From contig NZ_JACRSR010000001.1 in NCBI RefSeq assembly GCF_014384795.1, positions 744,001-808,000 of the forward strand: a DNA stretch of 64,000 nt, written 5' to 3'. Position 1 is the stretch's first letter. Every line of letters starts with the position of its first letter. Position numbers and translations under genes: made by a program. The notes beneath the pieces were generated by a model. The model saw nothing but the letters and a program-made list of their open reading frames with translations. It did no database searches and was not told where the DNA came from. This DNA is from Gehongia tenuis. Lineage in GTDB: Bacteria; Bacillota; Clostridia; Christensenellales; NSJ-53. Shown here in pieces: positions 43,239 through 52,942 of the stretch.

Positions 43239-45335
43239 ATGGCAGCAGCGAAAGCACCCAAACTGGTGATTGTGGAGTCGCCCGCCAAGGCGAAAACCAT
43301 TGGAAAGTTTCTGGGCAAGGGGTATAAAGTGGAAGCTTCCAATGGACATGTGCGGGATCTCCCCAAAAGCCAGATCGGTATTGATATTGAACATGGATTC
43401 GAGCCCCGTTATATCACGATTCGTGGACGGGGTGAAATTTTGGACAGAATCAAGAAGGACGCCAAGAGTGCCAGCAAGGTGCTGGTGGCAACTGACCCTG
43501 ACCGTGAAGGCGAGGCCATTGCATGGCATCTGATGCACATTTTGAACATCGACGAGAAGAAGAACTGCCGCATCGAATTCAATGAGATCACCAAAAGAGC
43601 GGTTCAGGAGGCCGTGAAAAAGCCCCGGGCCATCGACAAGAATCTGGTGGATGCCCAGCAGGCAAGGCGGGTGCTGGACCGGCTGGTGGGCTACAAGATC
43701 AGTCCGCTGCTTTGGGCCAAGATCAAGAAGGGCCTTTCCGCCGGAAGGGTGCAATCGGTGGCCATGCGCATCATCTGTGACCGTGAGGACGAGATTCGTG
43801 CCTTTGTGCCCGAGGAGTTCTGGACGCTGGACGTGAAGCTTACCACCGGCGCGCCTAGGGGCGAATTCATGGCCAAGTACATCCTGGACGACAACGGCAG
43901 AATCAAGGACCCGGAACTGGTCCACAAGGTCAAAGCCGATATCGAGAAAAAGCCCTTTATCGTCACGGATATTAAGGAAGGGGAGCGGCGGCAAAACCCC
44001 GCGGCGCCCTATACCACCAGCCAGCTTCAGCAGGACGCGGCGAGAAAGCTTGGCTTCACCACGAAAAAAACCATGATGCTCGCCCAGCAGCTCTATGAGG
44101 GCGTGGATATCAAGGGCGAGGGCACGGTGGGCCTTATCACCTATATCCGTACCGATTCCACCCGGCTTTCCCAGGAAGCGCAGGCTGCGGCAAGAGAGCA
44201 TATCACCCAGCATTTTGGGGCCGAGTATCTGCCAGACAAACCCAATGAGTTTAAGGGCAAGAAGGGCGCGCAGGACGCCCATGAGGCCATCCGCGCCACC
44301 TCGGTGGCCTATACGCCGGAGCGGCTTAAGGAGTCCCTCTCCAGAGAGCAGTACCGCCTTTATAAGATGATCTACAACCGCTTTTTGGGCAGCCAGATGA
44401 GGCCTGCCGTCTATGCCACCATGCAGGTGAGCCTCACAGCCGGCGAGCATCAGTTCCGGGCCAATGGTTCCCGCCTCATCTTCAAAGGGTTCCTCGCCGC
44501 GGTGGGCGTGGAGAAAAATGAGCACGACACCACACTGCCGGGGCTTCAGGTGGGCCAGAAGGTCAAACTGGTGGAAGCGGAGGAGGAACAGCACTTCACC
44601 CAGCCGCCGCCGCGCTACAATGAAGCGTCCCTGGTGCGCACGCTGGAGGAGAAGGGCATCGGGCGGCCCAGCACCTATGCACCCACCATCTCCACCATTT
44701 TGGACCGGGGCTACGTGGTCAGGGAGCAGCGCACCCTCTTTCCGACGGAGCTTGGCGAGATCGTGACCAAGCTGATGAAAAACTATTTCTCCGACATCGT
44801 GGATGTGGAGTTTACCGCCGATATGGAGGACCGCCTGGATGCGGTGGAGGAGGGCGATCAGGACTGGAAGAAGATCGTCTCCGACTTCTACGGCCCCTTT
44901 GCTAAAACCTTGGAAAAAGCGGAGGAAGCCATCGAGAAGGTGGAGGTAAAGGACGAGGTTTCGGACGTTCAGTGCGAGAAGTGCGGGGCCATGATGGTCT
45001 ACAAGATGGGCCGGTTCGGCAAATTTCTGGCCTGCCCGAACTATCCTGAATGCCGCAATACCAAAGCCATTGTGAAAAAGCTGGAGGACGTGCCCTGTCC
45101 CAAGTGCGGGGCGGGCATCATCATCCGCCGCACCAAGAAGGGCCGCACCTTCTATGGCTGTGAGGCTTATCCCGATTGTGATTTTATCTCCTGGGATCAG
45201 CCGGTGAAGGAAAAGTGTCCGAAATGCCACAGCTACATGGTCCTTAAGCGGGATCGAAGCGGGAAAAAGACCCACGTATGCTCCAACGGCGAATGCGGCT
45301 ACCGGGAGACGGTGTCCGAAGGAAAGGACGGCTGA
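43239..45335 (+). CDS. topA: DNA topoisomerase I
   Basis: A 698-residue type IA topoisomerase that relaxes negative supercoils. The Toprim domain starts KLVIVESPAKAKTIGKFLG, with acidic DPDREGEAIAWH. The catalytic Tyr lies in GLITYIRTDSTRLS (about residue 305). Three C-terminal four-Cys zinc ribbons follow (starting CEKCGAMMVY, CPKCGAGIII, CPKCHSYMVL). Size and order are normal. trmFO starts two bases after its stop. Confidence 0.97.
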   Translation: MAAAKAPKLVIVESPAKAKTIGKFLGKGYKVEASNGHVRDLPKSQIGIDIEHGFEPRYITIRGRGEILDRIKKDAKSASKVLVATDPDREGEAIAWHLMHILNIDEKKNCRIEFNEITKRAVQEAVKKPRAIDKNLVDAQQARRVLDRLVGYKISPLLWAKIKKGLSAGRVQSVAMRIICDREDEIRAFVPEEFWTLDVKLTTGAPRGEFMAKYILDDNGRIKDPELVHKVKADIEKKPFIVTDIKEGERRQNPAAPYTTSQLQQDAARKLGFTTKKTMMLAQQLYEGVDIKGEGTVGLITYIRTDSTRLSQEAQAAAREHITQHFGAEYLPDKPNEFKGKKGAQDAHEAIRATSVAYTPERLKESLSREQYRLYKMIYNRFLGSQMRPAVYATMQVSLTAGEHQFRANGSRLIFKGFLAAVGVEKNEHDTTLPGLQVGQKVKLVEAEEEQHFTQPPPRYNEASLVRTLEEKGIGRPSTYAPTISTILDRGYVVREQRTLFPTELGEIVTKLMKNYFSDIVDVEFTADMEDRLDAVEEGDQDWKKIVSDFYGPFAKTLEKAEEAIEKVEVKDEVSDVQCEKCGAMMVYKMGRFGKFLACPNYPECRNTKAIVKKLEDVPCPKCGAGIIIRRTKKGRTFYGCEAYPDCDFISWDQPVKEKCPKCHSYMVLKRDRSGKKTHVCSNGECGYRETVSEGKDG

Positions 45336-45336
45336 A

Positions 45337-46650
45337 GTGAAAGTCAGGATTGTCGGCGGAGGACTGGCTGGATGCGAAGCCGCATGGCAGCTGGCCCGCC
45401 GGGGACATGAGGTGGAGCTTTGGGAGATGAAGCCGGAAAAATATACTCCGGCTCACAGCAATCCCGATCTTGGAGAGCTGGTCTGCAGCAACTCCCTTAA
45501 AAGCAATGAACTCACCAGCGCATCTGGCCTGCTCAAGCAGGAGATGCGCCTTTTTGGATCTCTCATCATTGCGACGGCGGACGCTGTGCGGGTACCGGCG
45601 GGTTCGGCGCTGGCCGTGGACCGGGACGCCTTTGCAAGAACCCTGACCGAACGGGTGAAAAGCGAGCCCCGCATCACTGTGCTGGCGGGGGAGGTGGAAC
45701 GGCTTGATCCCGAAATTCCCACCATTGTGGCCACCGGTCCGCTCACTTCGGATGCTCTGGCCGACCATATCGCGGAGCTCTTGGGTCTTGAGCGGCTCTA
45801 CTTCTATGATGCGGAAGCGCCCATTGTTAGTGCCGAATCGCTGAACATGGATGTGGTCTTTGCCGCTTCCCGATACGGCAAGGGAGAGGACTATCTCAAC
45901 TGTCCCATGAACCGGGAAGAATATGAGGCCTTCTGGCATGCGCTGGTGGAGGCGAAGACCGCGCCGGTTCATGGTTTTGAGGATAAGAAGGTCTTTGAGG
46001 CCTGCATGCCGGTGGAGACGCTGGCGAAGCGCGGTCCAAGAACCCTGGCCTTTGGTCCCTTGAGACCGGTGGGGCTCATCGATCCCAAGACGGAGCGCCG
46101 GCCCTATGCGACGGTGCAGCTCCGGAAGGAGAATCTGGAGGGAACTCTTTACAACATCGTGGGCTTTCAGACCCGGCTCACCTATGGCGAGCAAAAGCGG
46201 GTCTTTGGCATGATTCCCGGTCTTGAAGACGCGGAATTTGTCCGCTACGGCGTGATGCACCGAAACACCTATCTGCCGGCGCCGGACCATTTAAACGCCA
46301 GGTTCCAGACGGTAAAGCTGCCGAACCTGTTTTTTGCAGGCCAGATCACCGGCGTTGAAGGCTACGTGGAATCGGCAGCCAGCGGCCTTATGGCGGCTAT
46401 CCATATGGACCGCTATTTGAAGGCGCTTGCGCCGGTGGATTTTGGCCCGCGCACCATGCTCGGAGCGCTCAGCCGCCATATTGGAACCCCCGCCGTCAAC
46501 TACCAGCCCATGAACGCCAATTTTGGCATTCTGGAGCCTTTGCCGGAGCGAATCCGGGGCAAGAAGGAAAAGTACGGCGTGTTGGCTAAAAGATCCCTGG
46601 CGGAACTGGAGCGGCTGATTGAAGGGATGCAGCTGCGTCCCGCCGACTAA
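45337..46650 (+). CDS. trmFO: Methylenetetrahydrofolate-tRNA-(uracil(54)-C5)-methyltransferase TrmFO
   Basis: A 437-residue flavoprotein making m5U54 in tRNA with methylene-THF. The start is GTG 45337. The FAD Rossmann motif is VRIVGGGLAGCEAAWQLARR; other hallmarks are ELVCSNSLKSNELTSASGLL, YLNCPMNREEYEAFW, CMPVETLAKRGPRTLAFGPL and FFAGQITGVEGYVESAASG. The topA-trmFO-hslVU order is classic for Bacillota; xerC is absent between trmFO and hslV. Confidence 0.97.
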   Translation: MKVRIVGGGLAGCEAAWQLARRGHEVELWEMKPEKYTPAHSNPDLGELVCSNSLKSNELTSASGLLKQEMRLFGSLIIATADAVRVPAGSALAVDRDAFARTLTERVKSEPRITVLAGEVERLDPEIPTIVATGPLTSDALADHIAELLGLERLYFYDAEAPIVSAESLNMDVVFAASRYGKGEDYLNCPMNREEYEAFWHALVEAKTAPVHGFEDKKVFEACMPVETLAKRGPRTLAFGPLRPVGLIDPKTERRPYATVQLRKENLEGTLYNIVGFQTRLTYGEQKRVFGMIPGLEDAEFVRYGVMHRNTYLPAPDHLNARFQTVKLPNLFFAGQITGVEGYVESAASGLMAAIHMDRYLKALAPVDFGPRTMLGALSRHIGTPAVNYQPMNANFGILEPLPERIRGKKEKYGVLAKRSLAELERLIEGMQLRPAD

Positions 46651-46696
46651 ACAAATGCGGACTTGAAATAAGTTTGAAGATTGCGAGGAAAGACTT

Positions 46697-47239
46697 ATGA
46701 ATTTTGAAGGTACGACGATCGTGGCCGTGTGCCGGGACGGCGTTTGCGCCATGGCGGGCGACGGCCAGGTGACCATGGGCGAGAATACGGTCATGAAGAA
46801 TTCTGCGAAGAAGGTTAAAAAGCTCTTTCACGACAAGGTGGCGGTGGGTTTCGCCGGTTCGGTGGCCGACGCCTTCACATTGTCGGAGAAGTTTGAGGGC
46901 AAACTGGAACAGTGCGGCGGAAACCTTCGGCGGGCGGCGGTGGATCTGGCCAAGGAATGGCGGGGGGACAACATCCTGCGCAAGCTGGAGGCGCTGCTTC
47001 TTGTCAGCGATGGCGCTGAGATCCTGGTGATCTCCGGAAACGGGGAAGTAATCGACCCGGATGATGGCATCGCGGCCATCGGCTCCGGCGGAAACTATGC
47101 CCTTGCGGCGGCGCGGGCGCTTTCCCAGAACACCGGGCTTTCGCCCTCCGAGATTGCGGAGAAGGCCATTCGTATTGCCAGCTCCATCTGCATCTTTACC
47201 AACGACCATATCACCGTGGAGGAAATCAGATCATGTTGA
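46697..47239 (+). CDS. hslV: ATP-dependent protease proteolytic subunit HslV
   Basis: A 180-residue N-terminal-nucleophile hydrolase. The start is [20 protein letters not shown], so the catalytic Thr would be T6 after removal of a five-residue propeptide ending in Gly, rather than Thr2 as in E. coli. Other features are [16 protein letters not shown] and [16 protein letters not shown]. It assembles as a double hexamer capped by HslU. It overlaps hslU by 7 bases. Confidence 0.95.
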   Translation: MNFEGTTIVAVCRDGVCAMAGDGQVTMGENTVMKNSAKKVKKLFHDKVAVGFAGSVADAFTLSEKFEGKLEQCGGNLRRAAVDLAKEWRGDNILRKLEALLLVSDGAEILVISGNGEVIDPDDGIAAIGSGGNYALAAARALSQNTGLSPSEIAEKAIRIASSICIFTNDHITVEEIRSC

Positions 47240-48606
47240 CGCCAAAACAAATTGTGGATGAACTGGGCCGCTACATCGTGGGCCAGGACGAGGCCAAGCG
47301 GGCGGTAGCCATTGCGCTTAGGAACCGGTACAGAAGAAGCCGGCTCCCGAAGGATGTCCAGGAGGAGATCACGCCGAAAAATATCATCATGATGGGCCCC
47401 ACCGGTGTGGGCAAGACGGAGATCGCAAGACGGCTGGCAAAGCTGGTGGAGGCTCCCTTTGTCAAGGTGGAGGCCACCAAGTTCACCGAGGTGGGCTATG
47501 TGGGCCGGGACGTGGAGTCCATGGTCCGGGATCTTATGGAGGCCTCGATGCGGCTGGTCAAGGAAAAGAAGATGAAGGAAGTGGAAGCCCAGGCCGCGGC
47601 CAATGCCGAAGAACGGCTGGTCCGCATTCTGGTTCCGGGCAAGCATAAGGATAAAAAATCCACGCCCTTTGACTTTTTAATGGGCCGGGAGGATGAAGAA
47701 CAGCCCAAGCTGGAGGATAAGGAAAGCAGTGAGATCCAGCAGCGCCGCCAAGGCGTGCGCCAGGCTCTCCGGGCGGGCACCCTGGACAACTCCGTGCTGG
47801 AGATGGAGGTGGAGGAGAACGGTCCCACCCTGGAGCTCATGCCCGGCATGGGTGAGGGCGTCAATCTCCAGGATATGTTTGGCGGCATGCTCCCCAAAAA
47901 GAAGAAGAAGCGCAAGATGAAGCTGAAGGAAGCCCGTCAGTACCTGGAGCAGGAGGAGGCTCAAAAGCTTATCGACATGGACGAGGTGACCGAGATTGCC
48001 CGGGAGAAGGCGGAAAACGAGGGCATCCTGTTTATCGACGAAATCGATAAGATCGCGGGACGAAACGGAAGCTCCGGTCCGGACGTGTCCCGGGAAGGGG
48101 TGCAGCGGGATATTCTGCCCATCGTGGAGGGTTCCACGGTGGTCACAAAATACGGACCGGTAAAAACAGATTACATCCTGTTTATTGCGGCGGGTGCATT
48201 CCATGTCTCCAAGGTTTCCGATCTCATTCCCGAGCTGCAGGGCCGCTTCCCTATCACTGTATCGCTGGAGAATCTTACCGCCGAGGATTTCAGGCGCATC
48301 CTCACCCAGCCGGAAAACGCGGTGACCAAGCAGTACGAGCAGCTTCTTGCCACCGACAACGTGAAATTGACCTTCACCGAGGACGCCATTTCGGCCATTG
48401 CGGAGAACGCCTTTTGGATGAACAAAAACAGTGAGAACATTGGCGCCCGGCGGCTTCACACCGTGGTGGAGCTCCTGCTGGAGGACATCTCCTTTAACGC
48501 GACCGGCGATCATCCGCTGGTGGAAGTGGTGGTGGACAAGAAGTATGTGGAGGACCATATGGCCTCCGTCATGTCCGAACAGGATGTGAGCCGCTATATC
48601 CTGTAA
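47233..48606 (+). CDS. hslU: ATP-dependent protease ATPase subunit HslU
   Basis: A 457-residue AAA+ unfoldase. Walker A is [20 protein letters not shown], Walker [16 protein letters not shown]; the intermediate (I) domain spans about 110-240 and is rich in Lys/Glu ([15 protein letters not shown]). The arginine/sensor-2 region has [20 protein letters not shown]. The C-terminus DVSRYIL matches the HslV-activating tail. The pleiotropic regulator codY, which follows in Bacillus, is absent. Confidence 0.97.
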   Translation: MLTPKQIVDELGRYIVGQDEAKRAVAIALRNRYRRSRLPKDVQEEITPKNIIMMGPTGVGKTEIARRLAKLVEAPFVKVEATKFTEVGYVGRDVESMVRDLMEASMRLVKEKKMKEVEAQAAANAEERLVRILVPGKHKDKKSTPFDFLMGREDEEQPKLEDKESSEIQQRRQGVRQALRAGTLDNSVLEMEVEENGPTLELMPGMGEGVNLQDMFGGMLPKKKKKRKMKLKEARQYLEQEEAQKLIDMDEVTEIAREKAENEGILFIDEIDKIAGRNGSSGPDVSREGVQRDILPIVEGSTVVTKYGPVKTDYILFIAAGAFHVSKVSDLIPELQGRFPITVSLENLTAEDFRRILTQPENAVTKQYEQLLATDNVKLTFTEDAISAIAENAFWMNKNSENIGARRLHTVVELLLEDISFNATGDHPLVEVVVDKKYVEDHMASVMSEQDVSRYIL

Positions 48607-48632
48607 AAACCATCGAATCAAATAGAATAGTC

Positions 48633-48662
48633 TTGCTGTAACCGGCACAAAATAGGGATACT
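48633..48662 (+). promoter_or_regulatory. Possible promoter of the nucleotidyltransferase fusion gene
   Basis: TTGCTG (48633-48638), 18-base spacer, GATACT (48657-48662). Each box departs from consensus by two bases or fewer in the key positions; weak evidence. Confidence 0.35.
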
Positions 48663-48687
48663 CCATTTTTGCGGAAAGGATGATCCC

Positions 48688-51078
48688 ATGAAAGCGGTTA
48701 TTATGGCGGGCGGCGAGGGTTCGAGGCTTCGGCCGCTGACCTGCGGTCTGCCCAAGCCCCTGGTGCCCATCCTGGGTAAACCGGTGATGGCCTACGGGTT
48801 GCAGCTGCTAAAGCATTATGGGGTTGTGAATATAGGCGCAACCCTTTGTTTTTTACCCCAAAAAATTGAGCAGGAATTCGGTGACGGAGAGGAATACGGC
48901 GTGAAGCTCTCCTACTTCCGGGAGGACAAACCTCTTGGCACCGCGGGCAGCATAAAAAATGCCGAAGGTTTTTTGGATGAACCCTTCATCGTTTTGAGCG
49001 GCGATGCGCTGACGGACATCGATCTTGGCGCGGTGATGGATTTTCACCGGGAGAAGGGCGCGCTGGTGACATTGGTCACCGTCCGGCGGGAACGGCCCCT
49101 CGAATACGGCGTGATCGTATCGGATGAGAACGGCCGGGTGCGGCGCTACCTGGAAAAACCCCATTGGGGGCAGGTCTTCAGCGATCAGGTGAACACCGGC
49201 ATCTATGTGATGGAGCGGGAAGTGCTGGAGTTCATCCCGCAGGACCAGAAATTTGATTTCAGCAACGATCTGTTTCCTTTGCTTCTCGAGCGGGGCCTGC
49301 CCTTCTATGCCTATCCGGCCAAGGGGTACTGGTGCGATATCGGCAATGTCCAGCAGTATATGCAGGCCCAGCGGGATTTTCTCAAAGGCGAGGTGTTTTT
49401 GAAAATGCCCATTGCCGCAAAGGAGGATGGCTTCTATATTCATCCCAGCGCCGCCGTTCATCCCGAGGCTGAACTTTCGGCGCCCTGTTTCATCGGTAGG
49501 GGCACGGTGGTGGAAGGCGGCGCGAAGATTGGCGCCTATACGGTGCTGGGGGAGGGCTGTCTTGTGGCGGGCGGCGCCAGGGTGGAACGGTCTGTCGCCT
49601 GGGACGGCGTTTGCTTCGGGGAAGAGAGCCGTGCCGAGGGCGCCGCGCTTTGCGCCGGTGTGCGCGTGGGTGAAGGGGCCCATGTGGAACAGGGCAGTGT
49701 CCTTGGAGAGAATGTACGGGTGGAGCGGGGTGCCCGGGTGCGGCCCTCAGCCATGATATGGCCGGAGAAACTCATTGAGGCGGAATCGGAAGCCCGGGGC
49801 AGTCTCATTTGGGGACAGAACAGCCGCGGACTTTTCCAAAACGAATGCATCGCCCTGAAGCGGGACGACTATCTTTCCCCGGCCTTTCTGGCCGCGCTGG
49901 GGGAAGCGGCGGGAGCCTTCTACGGCGGGGGTGTGGTGGGCGTGTCCGCCCTTGGCTCTGCGGTGGTGGATGTGGCCCGGCAGGCTTTTGTTGCCGGCCT
50001 GCAGTCCCAGGGCGTCCGGGTGATGGATCTTTTATGCGAACCGGGCGAGGTTCTGGGCCACGCCGTTCGGGAATTCAACTGGCAGGGCGGCGTCTTCCTA
50101 TTTGAGCGGGCGGGCCAGGTCTATGTGCGCATGTTGGACACTTTGGGCCAGGCGCTCTCACCGGCCCAGGAGCGGAAGGTGGAAAACTTGTGGCAGCGGG
50201 GCGAATATCCGGTTAAGACCGGTGAAATCGTGCCGGTGGAGACCCATCGCAACGGTGCGGACCGCTATTTGGAGGACATGTTGAAGAGCCTTCCTCACGG
50301 GAATTTTTCAAAGGACTTCAAGGTTTGGATCAGCTGCGAGCACGAGGTCCTGGAGAAGTATGCGACCCAGTGTCTTCGAGCCCTCGGCTGTACGGTGCGG
50401 ATCCGACCCATGAGCGATGATGGCGCGCCCATGGAGCGCTGTGACCTGGGCTTTATCTGGAAGGTCTATGGTAGCGCGTGGCTAGACGGCAAGGGCCGAC
50501 GGGTTTCGGCGGACACAGTGCAGGGACTGCTTCTTGATGCCTGGTGTGAGGAGCACCCCGGTGAAACAGCGGTTCTGGCTCCAGACATGCCCCATGGATT
50601 GTCAGAAATTGTACGGCGTCATGGCGGTGAAGCAGTGCGCTGCAAAAGCGGTCAGTCGGAGCGGAGGCGGGCCGTGTTTCGAGCGGTAACACGGGAGAAG
50701 GCCGCCTGGAGTCAGGTCAATCTTTTGGAGGATCCGTTGATGGCCACCTTGTGGCTTCTCGCCGCTATGGACCGGCGCCGGATAAGCCTGGAGGGGTTGG
50801 CGGCGGAGCTGCCGACACTGTGCAGGTGTGAGCGGGAGATTCAGTGCCCCGTGGGCGCTAAGGGCCGAGTGATGCGCTCCCTCCTCGATCAAAACCGGGA
50901 TTCTTTGGAGGAGGAGCAGATCGAGGGCGTGCGCCTGAGAACTGATCGGGGCTGGGCGTGGGTCCAGCCGGACCGAGTCCGGCCGGTGTTTCACGTCTAT
51001 GGAGAGGCCGCGGATATGGAGGCCGCTGAGGAACTCACTGACTTCTATGTCCGGCAGATTGACGGGATGCTCCAATGA
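48688..51078 (+). CDS. Sugar nucleotidyltransferase fused to a degenerate phosphohexomutase
   Basis: A 796-residue fusion. Residues 1-235 form an active-looking nucleotidyltransferase (MKAVIMAGGEGSRLRPLTCG, LPKPLVPILGKP, LSGDALTDIDL). Residues about 250-355 form left-handed beta-helix repeats. Residues about 375-790 align in layout with phosphomannomutase/phosphoglucomutase, but the catalytic TASHNP loop is replaced by GGVFLFERAGQVYVRML (about 467-483) and the metal loop DGDGDR by LGFIWKVYGSAW (about 587-598). The mutase half is therefore probably inactive and may serve a regulatory or structural role. Intact homologues are bifunctional GDP-mannose type enzymes; the nucleotide and sugar used here are unknown. 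Monocistronic, closed by a terminator. Confidence 0.87.
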   Translation: MKAVIMAGGEGSRLRPLTCGLPKPLVPILGKPVMAYGLQLLKHYGVVNIGATLCFLPQKIEQEFGDGEEYGVKLSYFREDKPLGTAGSIKNAEGFLDEPFIVLSGDALTDIDLGAVMDFHREKGALVTLVTVRRERPLEYGVIVSDENGRVRRYLEKPHWGQVFSDQVNTGIYVMEREVLEFIPQDQKFDFSNDLFPLLLERGLPFYAYPAKGYWCDIGNVQQYMQAQRDFLKGEVFLKMPIAAKEDGFYIHPSAAVHPEAELSAPCFIGRGTVVEGGAKIGAYTVLGEGCLVAGGARVERSVAWDGVCFGEESRAEGAALCAGVRVGEGAHVEQGSVLGENVRVERGARVRPSAMIWPEKLIEAESEARGSLIWGQNSRGLFQNECIALKRDDYLSPAFLAALGEAAGAFYGGGVVGVSALGSAVVDVARQAFVAGLQSQGVRVMDLLCEPGEVLGHAVREFNWQGGVFLFERAGQVYVRMLDTLGQALSPAQERKVENLWQRGEYPVKTGEIVPVETHRNGADRYLEDMLKSLPHGNFSKDFKVWISCEHEVLEKYATQCLRALGCTVRIRPMSDDGAPMERCDLGFIWKVYGSAWLDGKGRRVSADTVQGLLLDAWCEEHPGETAVLAPDMPHGLSEIVRRHGGEAVRCKSGQSERRRAVFRAVTREKAAWSQVNLLEDPLMATLWLLAAMDRRRISLEGLAAELPTLCRCEREIQCPVGAKGRVMRSLLDQNRDSLEEEQIEGVRLRTDRGWAWVQPDRVRPVFHVYGEAADMEAAEELTDFYVRQIDGMLQ

Positions 51079-51088
51079 TCTTTTTGTA

Positions 51089-51117
51089 AAAGGACGGAAA
51101 TCATTCCGTCTTTTTTT
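51089..51117 (+). terminator. Terminator of the nucleotidyltransferase fusion gene
   Basis: GACGGAA (51093-51099), ATCA loop, TTCCGTC (51104-51110), then seven T; the outer A's and T's extend the stem. Confidence 0.88.
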
Positions 51118-51127
51118 GTTTACAAAT

Positions 51128-51157
51128 TTGGACTATGAAAATGGTGTAAAATAGTAT
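51128..51157 (+). promoter_or_regulatory. Candidate promoter of the degV-iolB pair
   Basis: TTGGAC (51128-51133), 18-base spacer, TAGTAT (51152-51157); an overlapping TATAAA at 51155 could also act as -10. Confidence 0.5.
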
Positions 51158-51192
51158 AAAATGAAAGCAATGAGCTACAGGGAGGAATTCTT

Positions 51193-52071
51193 TTGAGAGA
51201 CTATGTGATCCTATCCGATTCCAATTCCGAAATGCCATTGGCTTTTCAACAGGAGCATCAAATCCCCTACATGCGTATGCCCTACACCCTGAACGACAAG
51301 GAGTATGCCTATGATCTTGGCGAGAACAAGGATAACGTGACCGAATTCTACAGCGCCATCCGGGCTGGCGCCATGCCCACGACCGCTCAGCGCAATCCCG
51401 CCGACTTTGTCGAATTCTTTCGGCCGCACCTGGAGGCGGGCAAGGACTTATTGTACATTTCATTCTCTTCGGGCATGAGCGGCAACCTCAACAGCGGCAG
51501 GCTGGCGGCGGAGATTCTACATGAGGAATTCCCCGATCAGCGAATTGAGATGGTGGACACGCTGAGCATATCCCTGGGTGAAGCGCTTCTTGTTTATTAT
51601 GCGGTGATGAAAAAGGAAAGCGGCGCTTCCTTGGATGAAGTAAAAAACTGGGTGGCGGATAACGCCCTTCGGATGAACCACTGGTTCACGGTGCAGGACC
51701 TCAACCATCTAAAGCGGGGCGGGCGCATCAAGTCCAGTGCTGCATTCATGGGCACACTCATGGATATCAAACCTATTTTGACCGTGGATCGAGCCGGTGT
51801 GTGTGTGCCGGAGGAGAAGGTGAAGGGAAGAAAGCGTTCTTTGCGCACCCTCATCTCCCGGGTGGAATCGCTCATCGAGGCGCCGGAGGAGCAGGTCATC
51901 GGCATCGCTCATGGCGACTGTCTGGAGGATGCCCTCTTTGTGAAGGAAAAGATTATGCAGTCCATTCCTGTTAAGGACGTATGGGTCAATCTGGTGGGAC
52001 CGGTGATCGGCACCCATGCAGGTCCCGATGTTCTGGGCGTGCTGTTCCTAGGCAAGGAACGCAAGTTTTAA
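51193..52071 (+). CDS. DegV family fatty-acid-binding protein
   Basis: A 292-residue DegV protein starting at TTG 51193 behind GGGAGGAATTC. The N-terminal pattern ILSDSNSEMPL, the loop PTTAQRNPADFVEFF, and the FSSGMSGNLNSGRLAAEIL and DTLSISLGEALLVYYA segments build the fatty-acid pocket known from the family. In staphylococci the related FakB proteins present fatty acids to the FakA kinase; no fakA is in the window, so that role is inferred. It is followed by an IolB-like gene after 19 bases. Confidence 0.93.
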   Translation: MRDYVILSDSNSEMPLAFQQEHQIPYMRMPYTLNDKEYAYDLGENKDNVTEFYSAIRAGAMPTTAQRNPADFVEFFRPHLEAGKDLLYISFSSGMSGNLNSGRLAAEILHEEFPDQRIEMVDTLSISLGEALLVYYAVMKKESGASLDEVKNWVADNALRMNHWFTVQDLNHLKRGGRIKSSAAFMGTLMDIKPILTVDRAGVCVPEEKVKGRKRSLRTLISRVESLIEAPEEQVIGIAHGDCLEDALFVKEKIMQSIPVKDVWVNLVGPVIGTHAGPDVLGVLFLGKERKF

Positions 52072-52090
52072 GTTTAAGGAGGCATGAGAA

Positions 52091-52900
52091 ATGATCATTC
52101 AAGGAGATAGCAGTCCTTTCCCCTTTGGGTACACGTCCATCGTCAAGATGAACGACGATAAGACCCGAAAAGCCGGTATGAATTTTGGCATTCTGGTGCT
52201 GAAAAAGGGCGAGGTCATGAACGGCAGCGGGGAAAAGTCGGGGAAGAAGGAGCGGGTGTGCGTGCTTCTTTCCGGAGAAGCCTGCTTTAGCTGGCGGGAT
52301 CAGTCGGTGAACGTGGGCCGCACTTCCATCTGGACTCAAAAGCCCTGGTGTCTGCACGTTCCCAGCGGAGAATCCATGTCTATCCGCGCTCTGTCTGATC
52401 GTGCGGAAGTGGCTGTTTTGACCGCCTTCAACGATCGGGTTTTTGAACCTCATTTCTACGGCGGCGGCGAGGTAAAAAGCGAAGAACGGGGCAAGGGTAT
52501 TTTGAACGATACCTCCGAACGTATCGTGCGCACCATTTTTGATTATAAGAGTGCGCCCCATTCCAATCTGGTTATCGGCGAGACCATAACCTTCCCCGGC
52601 AGGTGGTCCAGCTATCCGCCTCACAGCCATATGCAGCCGGAGATCTATCATTACCGCTTCACGCCGGACAATGGCTTTGGTCTTGCAGCGGTGGGGGAAA
52701 AGGCCTACAAGGTCTATAACAACGATACCCTGGTGATTACCGATAACATGACCCATCCCCAGGCCGCGGCGCCGGGATATGCCATGTACTATCTTTGGGC
52801 GATCCGTCACCTGCCCCAGGAACCCTATCTGGAGCCCAAGGACGACCCCAGTCATACCTGGATGCTGGAAAAGGATGCGAAGATTTGGCCCAACCGTTGA
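52091..52900 (+). CDS. IolB-like 5-deoxy-glucuronate isomerase (KduI/IolB family)
   Basis: A 269-residue double-cupin protein. The metal-binding segment PPHSHMQPEIYHYRF (about 177-191) gives His, His and Glu ligands; the second conserved block is THPQAAAPGYAMYYLWAIRH. The overall layout matches IolB, which isomerises 5-deoxy-glucuronate to 5-dehydro-2-deoxy-gluconate in inositol breakdown. No other iol gene is nearby; it is coupled instead with degV. It might act on a related uronate. A bidirectional terminator follows. Confidence 0.85.
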   Translation: MIIQGDSSPFPFGYTSIVKMNDDKTRKAGMNFGILVLKKGEVMNGSGEKSGKKERVCVLLSGEACFSWRDQSVNVGRTSIWTQKPWCLHVPSGESMSIRALSDRAEVAVLTAFNDRVFEPHFYGGGEVKSEERGKGILNDTSERIVRTIFDYKSAPHSNLVIGETITFPGRWSSYPPHSHMQPEIYHYRFTPDNGFGLAAVGEKAYKVYNNDTLVITDNMTHPQAAAPGYAMYYLWAIRHLPQEPYLEPKDDPSHTWMLEKDAKIWPNR

Positions 52901-52914
52901 TCAAAAAGTAAAGG

Positions 52915-52941
52915 AAAAGCCCGGCAGGCCGCCGGGCTTTT
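52915..52941. terminator. Bidirectional terminator between iolB-like gene and dtxR
   Basis: AAAAGCCCGGC (52915-52925) pairs with GCCGGGCTTTT (52931-52941). A and T runs at both ends let it serve both converging genes. Confidence 0.9.
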
Positions 52942-52942
52942 A

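Noticed and set aside
43149..45275. Minus-strand open frame of 708 codons across topA
   Set aside because: The length impresses, but it mirrors topA, lacks a ribosome site and shows no family pattern.
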